Below, piece by piece: positions 13,997 through 16,623 of a stretch of 16,623 nucleotides of DNA; position 1 is the first letter of the stretch, and the number at the start of each line of letters is the position of its first letter. The notes under the pieces are model-generated. The model was not told the DNA's origin. It saw only the letters and a list, made by a program, of their open reading frames with translations, and ran no database searches. The translations under genes were made by a program, and so were the position numbers. This DNA is from Spirochaetales bacterium (lineage in GTDB: Bacteria; Spirochaetota; Spirochaetia; Sphaerochaetales; Sphaerochaetaceae): assembly GCA_022785155.1 (NCBI GenBank), contig JALFRH010000225.1, forward strand, positions 1-16,623. The letters are read 5' to 3'.

Positions 13997-15673
13997 CTAT
14001 TCCTTCTTTTCTTTCAGAATAATCCACATAGCCCCGCTTCCACCCTTATTCAGCGGGGCGTTGTTATACTCAAAAATATAATCCACACTTTTCAATATAT
14101 CTTCCAAGAGAACTCTCAATACACTTTGGCCGTCTTCACTATGAAGGCCTTTACCTGTAATGATGGAGATCTTTCTCAAACCATTATCGAAAGAAGATGA
14201 AAGGAACTCCTTGATGGCACTCTCCCCCTCTGTTCTATTCTCCCCGTGAAGATCCAGAGTGGCCTGGGGATCCATTCGCCTCAGTTCGTTGAGAGTATAG
14301 ACACGGGCCTTTTTCAAGCCGCCGTCCCCCTTTTCCTTCATAATCTCCTCGAAAGTCTTCTCCTTCACCGTTTCCTTCTTCTCATAGTCGGTCAGTATTG
14401 AAGAGAAGTCTTTCTTTCCTTCATATCTCTTACTTCGTTTATATGGGGCGGAAGGAGGGGTCTGAGGCTTTTCCTCAGCCTTCTCCTCTTCTTGTCTTAC
14501 ATAGTCTTTATTTGCTCCACCCACTATGGACCAAGCAATATTTGCGTCCACTTTGTTCTCTTCGTTCTCTTCAATGAAGAAGGACTTTGATATAGGCTCG
14601 CCAAAATCCGATAAAGGAGGAAGCACACTCTCCTCTTTCATCTCAAGGCTGGGAGCCTCCTTCTTCACTTCACTATACTCTGAAAGAATCTCTGAGAAGC
14701 TTTTCTTGGGGACATAGGGCTTTGAGACACGAGAAACTGTTTTTTCTTCCTTCTCTTCCTTCTCCTCAATATCTTTCTTCTCTTCCTCAGTTTTCTCTTC
14801 CCTTACAAAGTTCTCGTTGACCCCGCCCATTATGGACCAGACTACAGAGTCGGAGATAGGGATATCTTCGTCTTTTTCCATAAAGAAAGAGTGCTCTTCT
14901 ACATCCTCTTCCTTCTTCTCCTCCCTTTCTTTCCCTTCGTTCTTTTCTTCAGGAATCACCAGGGGCTCTTTTTTCTTGTTGTCTTTTACGCCTTCGTACT
15001 CTGAGAGAATCTCAGAAAAACTTTTTGAAGGGGAATAGGAAGGAGAGACACGGTTATATACTTCCTTTGGTTTGGATTCTTCCTTTGTCTCCTTCTTCTC
15101 TTCCTTTATTACAAAGTTTTTGTTCAATCCTCCGATGACAGACCATACGGCATTAGGAGAGGGCTTATCTTCTTCAGTCTCATCCAAAAGCATGGTAGTC
15201 GCTTTGACTTCCTCTTTCTTGGGAGCCAACTTCACTTCTTCCTGCTTCTGGTTCTTTTTCTCTTTTCTCACTACGCCTTCGTATTGGTCCAGAATATCGC
15301 CGAAGGAGCGTGTGGCTTTATATTGGGGGGAAGGAATGGTTTCCTTTTTACTGTTTTTCTTTCCACTCTTTTTTCCTTCCCACTGATCCAGGATATCACC
15401 AAAGGAAGAGGAAGGTTTTGAAGCTTTCTGCTGAGGAAGACGATAGGGATTACCTGTCTTTTCGAAGGAATCCAGAATATCGGCAAAAGAAGCCGAGGGA
15501 ACATATCCCTTTACGATTTCTCCTGGTTTTTTGGGCTTTGAAACAACTGGAGCCTTCTTTTTCTCAGGTTCCTTTTTCTCTTTCAAAACTATTGAAGAAA
15601 ATGGATTATACTCTCTCTCTTCTTCTTTTTTGGGAGGAGCAATCTTTTCCCCTTGCTTCTTTTTCCTTGGCAA
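13997..15673 (-). CDS. Smr-domain protein with long repeat-bearing charged N-terminal region
   Basis: 558 aa. The last about 100 residues are a Smr domain: T-L-D-L-H-G (472-477), then I-I-T-G-K-G-L-H-S (504-512) and G-G-S-G-A (544-548), the hallmarks of MutS2-type small MutS-related nucleases that act on DNA junctions or on mRNA of collided ribosomes. The first 450 residues are Lys/Glu-rich and probably disordered, carrying two repeated motifs: motif A, S-F-x-[DE]-I-L-x-x-[YFW]-E (at 62, 90, 123, 218, 325 and, as D-F-S-S-I-L, 422) and motif B, [AV]-W-S-[IV]-x-G-G-x-N-x-[ND]-[FY]-V (at 176, 278 and 380). The start is TTG at 15673: no ATG lies nearby, and AGGGAAGG is 7 bases upstream, overlapping the end of the CBS-ACT gene. 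It ends one base from the convergent infA-fusion stop. The nuclease role is from the family; the motif partner is unknown. Confidence 0.9.
   Translation of the reverse strand: MPRKKKQGEKIAPPKKEEEREYNPFSSIVLKEKKEPEKKKAPVVSKPKKPGEIVKGYVPSASFADILDSFEKTGNPYRLPQQKASKPSSSFGDILDQWEGKKSGKKNSKKETIPSPQYKATRSFGDILDQYEGVVRKEKKNQKQEEVKLAPKKEEVKATTMLLDETEEDKPSPNAVWSVIGGLNKNFVIKEEKKETKEESKPKEVYNRVSPSYSPSKSFSEILSEYEGVKDNKKKEPLVIPEEKNEGKEREEKKEEDVEEHSFFMEKDEDIPISDSVVWSIMGGVNENFVREEKTEEEKKDIEEKEEKEEKTVSRVSKPYVPKKSFSEILSEYSEVKKEAPSLEMKEESVLPPLSDFGEPISKSFFIEENEENKVDANIAWSIVGGANKDYVRQEEEKAEEKPQTPPSAPYKRSKRYEGKKDFSSILTDYEKKETVKEKTFEEIMKEKGDGGLKKARVYTLNELRRMDPQATLDLHGENRTEGESAIKEFLSSSFDNGLRKISIITGKGLHSEDGQSVLRVLLEDILKSVDYIFEYNNAPLNKGGSGAMWIILKEKKE
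14031..14059. other. Perfect inverted repeat at the convergent gene ends
   Basis: GCCCCGCT (14031-14038) and AGCGGGGC (14052-14059) form a perfect 8-bp GC-rich stem with a 13-base loop. It lies inside the end of the Smr gene (coding for N-A-P-L-N-K-G-G-S-G) and 36 bases past the stop of the plus-strand fusion gene. It may slow or stop plus-strand transcription; the following bases GTTGTTAT are only mildly U-rich. Confidence 0.35.
14410..15340 (-). repeat. Degenerate ~100-residue repeats (motif A then motif B) in the Smr protein
   Basis: Starting at residue 115, the order A-B-A-B-A-B-A recurs with a spacing of 95-107 residues for motif A and exactly 102 for motif B (176, 278, 380). Each motif A is preceded by a Tyr and a Pro/Lys/Ser stretch, for example S-Y-S-P-S-K-S-F and P-Y-V-P-K-K-S-F. 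This suggests internal triplication of a segment of about 300 bases that has since diverged, keeping only the two short motifs. Confidence 0.7.
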
Positions 15674-15676
15674 AAC

Positions 15677-16315
15677 TTAGCCTTCCCTTATATCTAGATT
15701 TCCGTCAACAAGGGGTGTAAGGGCATCTTTGATGAGGCTTTCCTCGACACCATTTATTTTCATGATGATTGTAGAGTAACCTTGGTCGCTGTCCAAGTTT
15801 CCAATGGAAACGATATTTGCACCGATTTTCTCCAGTGCAATTGCAAGTTTTGCTATTACACCTTTCTGGTCTTTGATGCGGAAGGTAACGCGAATACCAT
15901 AGTGACGGGTTCCAAAGAGTTCCAGAAGCAATCTAAAGAGATCGGAACGTGAAACCACCCCCACAAGTTTTCCATTATTATCAACTACAGGAAGGATGGA
16001 GATATCATTGTCGCTCATCTTTCTTGCAGCCATTTCCACAGGATCATCAACAGATACTGTTATGACTTCTTTCGTCATAACATCACCAACCTTGATCTTT
16101 GACAACAGGAGTGCGAACTCGACAATGGACACTTCCTTATCTGCAGCTGCAGATGTGATGTTCTTCTCTGATATGATACCAACCAGATTCCCCTCACCAT
16201 CCAAGACAGGTAATCTCTGGACACCTTCACTTTTCATTAGTTCAAAGGCCTCGAATACTCCCATGTCAGGAGTGGTCGTTACAGGATTGATCGTCATATT
16301 CTTGGATACTGTCAT
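15677..16315 (-). CDS. CBS-CBS-ACT domain protein (AcuB-like)
   Basis: 212 aa. Two CBS repeats, about 5-58 (L-P-V-L-D-G-E-G-N-L-V-G-I-I-S) and 75-133 (V-G-D-V-M-T, then L-P-V-V-D-N-N-G-K-L-V-G-V-V-S-R-S-D-L), form one Bateman module that binds adenine nucleotides. An ACT domain follows (about 140-210; V-T-F-R-I-K-D-Q-K-G-V-I-A-K-L-A), a small-molecule, often amino-acid, sensor. The layout matches AcuB-type proteins, whose cellular role is poorly defined; no catalytic domain is attached, so a cytosolic sensor or regulator is likely. GGAGGG stands just before the ATG. The Smr gene starts 3 bases after its stop, so the two are coupled and probably share a promoter. Confidence 0.92.
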   Translation of the reverse strand: MTVSKNMTINPVTTTPDMGVFEAFELMKSEGVQRLPVLDGEGNLVGIISEKNITSAAADKEVSIVEFALLLSKIKVGDVMTKEVITVSVDDPVEMAARKMSDNDISILPVVDNNGKLVGVVSRSDLFRLLLELFGTRHYGIRVTFRIKDQKGVIAKLAIALEKIGANIVSIGNLDSDQGYSTIIMKINGVEESLIKDALTPLVDGNLDIREG

Positions 16316-16380
16316 TGTTCCCTCCTACTGTTGATGATACAATTTTACGAAACATAAGAAAAGTGAAGAATCCACACATC

Positions 16381-16409
16381 TTGATTAGTATAGGGGATTT
16401 TTTTATACT
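16381..16409 (+). promoter_or_regulatory. Promoter of the tRNA-Arg gene
   Basis: TTGATT (16381-16386), a 17-base spacer and TATACT (16404-16409) form a strong sigma-70-type promoter, with the start point expected about five bases before the tRNA. Confidence 0.75.
16387..16392 (-). promoter_or_regulatory. Possible -10 element for the CBS-ACT/Smr operon
   Basis: TATACT on the minus strand at 16387-16392, about 70 bases before the CBS-ACT start, lies within the spacer of the tRNA promoter. No good -35 is found at 17 bases, so this is a weak call. If real, the divergent promoters would overlap. Confidence 0.25.
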
Positions 16410-16420
16410 TAATCACAATC

Positions 16421-16492
16421 GGCCCCATGGTTTAATGGATAGAACAAATCCCTCCTAAGGATTAGATGGCAGTTCGATTCTGCCTGGGACCA
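16421..16492 (+). tRNA. tRNA-Arg (anticodon CCT)
   Basis: A full cloverleaf folds by eye: acceptor GGCCCCA with TGGGACC; D stem GTTT/GAAC; anticodon stem AATCC/GGATT with loop CTCCTAA, anticodon CCT reading AGG; T stem GGCAG/CTGCC with loop TTCGATT; discriminator A at 16492. CCA is not encoded after it. Position 3-70 of the acceptor stem is C against A, a mismatch where the usual tRNA would have C-G. A single-gene unit with its own promoter and terminator. Confidence 0.92.
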
Positions 16493-16497
16493 GTTTT

Positions 16498-16526
16498 CCA
16501 ATGATTTATTCATTGGATTTTTTATT
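16498..16526 (+). terminator. Intrinsic terminator of the tRNA gene
   Basis: Perfect 7-bp stem CCAATGA (16498-16504) and TCATTGG (16510-16516) with a 5-base loop, followed by A and six T, starting six bases after the tRNA. Confidence 0.85.
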
Positions 16527-16533
16527 GCCCTGG

Positions 16534-16563
16534 CAAAAGAAAAGAGCCTCAAAAGAGACTCTT
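16534..16563 (-). terminator. Intrinsic terminator of the gene entering from the right
   Basis: On the minus strand AAGAGTCTC (16555-16563) pairs with GAGGCTCTT (16542-16550), nine pairs with one G-U, around a TTTT loop, and is followed by TTCTTTT. It begins at the last base of the stop codon of the partial gene at 16563-16623. Confidence 0.65.
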
Positions 16564-16623
16564 CACTTTTTGTAACTACGTCTTACCTTCTTTACCTTCG
16601 GCTTATCCTTGTTTTCTTCTATG
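16563..16623 (-). CDS. C-terminal end of an unidentified basic protein (partial)
   Basis: Nineteen codons and a TGA stop are visible: I-E-E-N-K-D-K-P-K-V-K-K-V-R-R-S-Y-K-K. The very basic tail and the terminator immediately after the stop support a real gene end rather than chance. Such Lys/Arg-rich tails occur in ribosomal and other nucleic-acid-binding proteins, but the fragment is too short to name. Confidence 0.5.
   Translation of the reverse strand, partial: IEENKDKPKVKKVRRSYKK

Noticed and set aside
14526..15386. Long plus-strand open frames opposite the Smr gene
   Set aside because: They are Ser/Phe-rich shadows of the Lys/Glu-rich coding strand and have no ribosome sites or family resemblance.

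Overview
The window looks like chromosomal DNA of a Gram-negative-type (diderm) bacterium, most likely a spirochaete of the Sphaerochaeta/Treponema kind. The evidence is protein character: a spirochaete-like IF-1, a long-form (505 aa) serine hydroxymethyltransferase of the type I associate with treponemes and chlamydiae, a CBS-ACT protein, and a Smr-domain protein. This assignment comes from reading the proteins, not from a search. Almost everything is on the minus strand; the exceptions are the IF-1 fusion gene and a tRNA.

Region 1 (about 1-9050, minus) is a chaperone-usher pilus operon read right to left: a PapD-like periplasmic chaperone, an outer-membrane usher, and at least seven secreted subunits, the last cut by the left edge. 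Genes overlap by ATGA or are a few bases apart, so they form one transcription unit. The subunits are very diverged in sequence but most end in the same kind of strand (G-x-Y-x-[AG]-x-[VI]-x-[IV]-x-[LV]), as expected for donor-strand-exchanged pilins. One (421 aa) has two such domains and is the best tip-adhesin candidate. The usher is highly unusual: instead of a cleavable signal peptide it starts with three predicted inner-membrane helices, then an acidic stretch and a Pro-rich stalk with an exact 14-residue period, and only then the usher N-domain, barrel, plug and C-domain. It may physically tie the inner membrane to the outer-membrane pore.

Region 2 (9051-9323) is an AT-rich intergenic region with a strong hairpin that is either a terminator or hides the ribosome site of a 19-codon ORF, plus a tandem TTTTGTCA repeat at 11-bp spacing.

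Region 3 (9324-13078, minus) holds two tandem paralogous outer-membrane barrel proteins sharing an H-F-S-G-H-x-G-D-E motif, and glyA.

Region 4 (13079-13995, plus) has a clear promoter and infA. The infA reading frame has no stop at its usual end: it runs through an intact intrinsic terminator and continues in frame into a NimA/pyridoxamine-oxidase-like FMN protein, making a 249-aa fusion ORF.

Region 5 (13997-16623) holds, on the minus strand, a 558-aa Smr protein with alternating repeats of two short motifs and a TTG start, and a CBS-CBS-ACT protein; then a plus-strand tRNA-Arg(CCT) with its own promoter and terminator; and the last codons and terminator of a minus-strand gene entering from the right edge.
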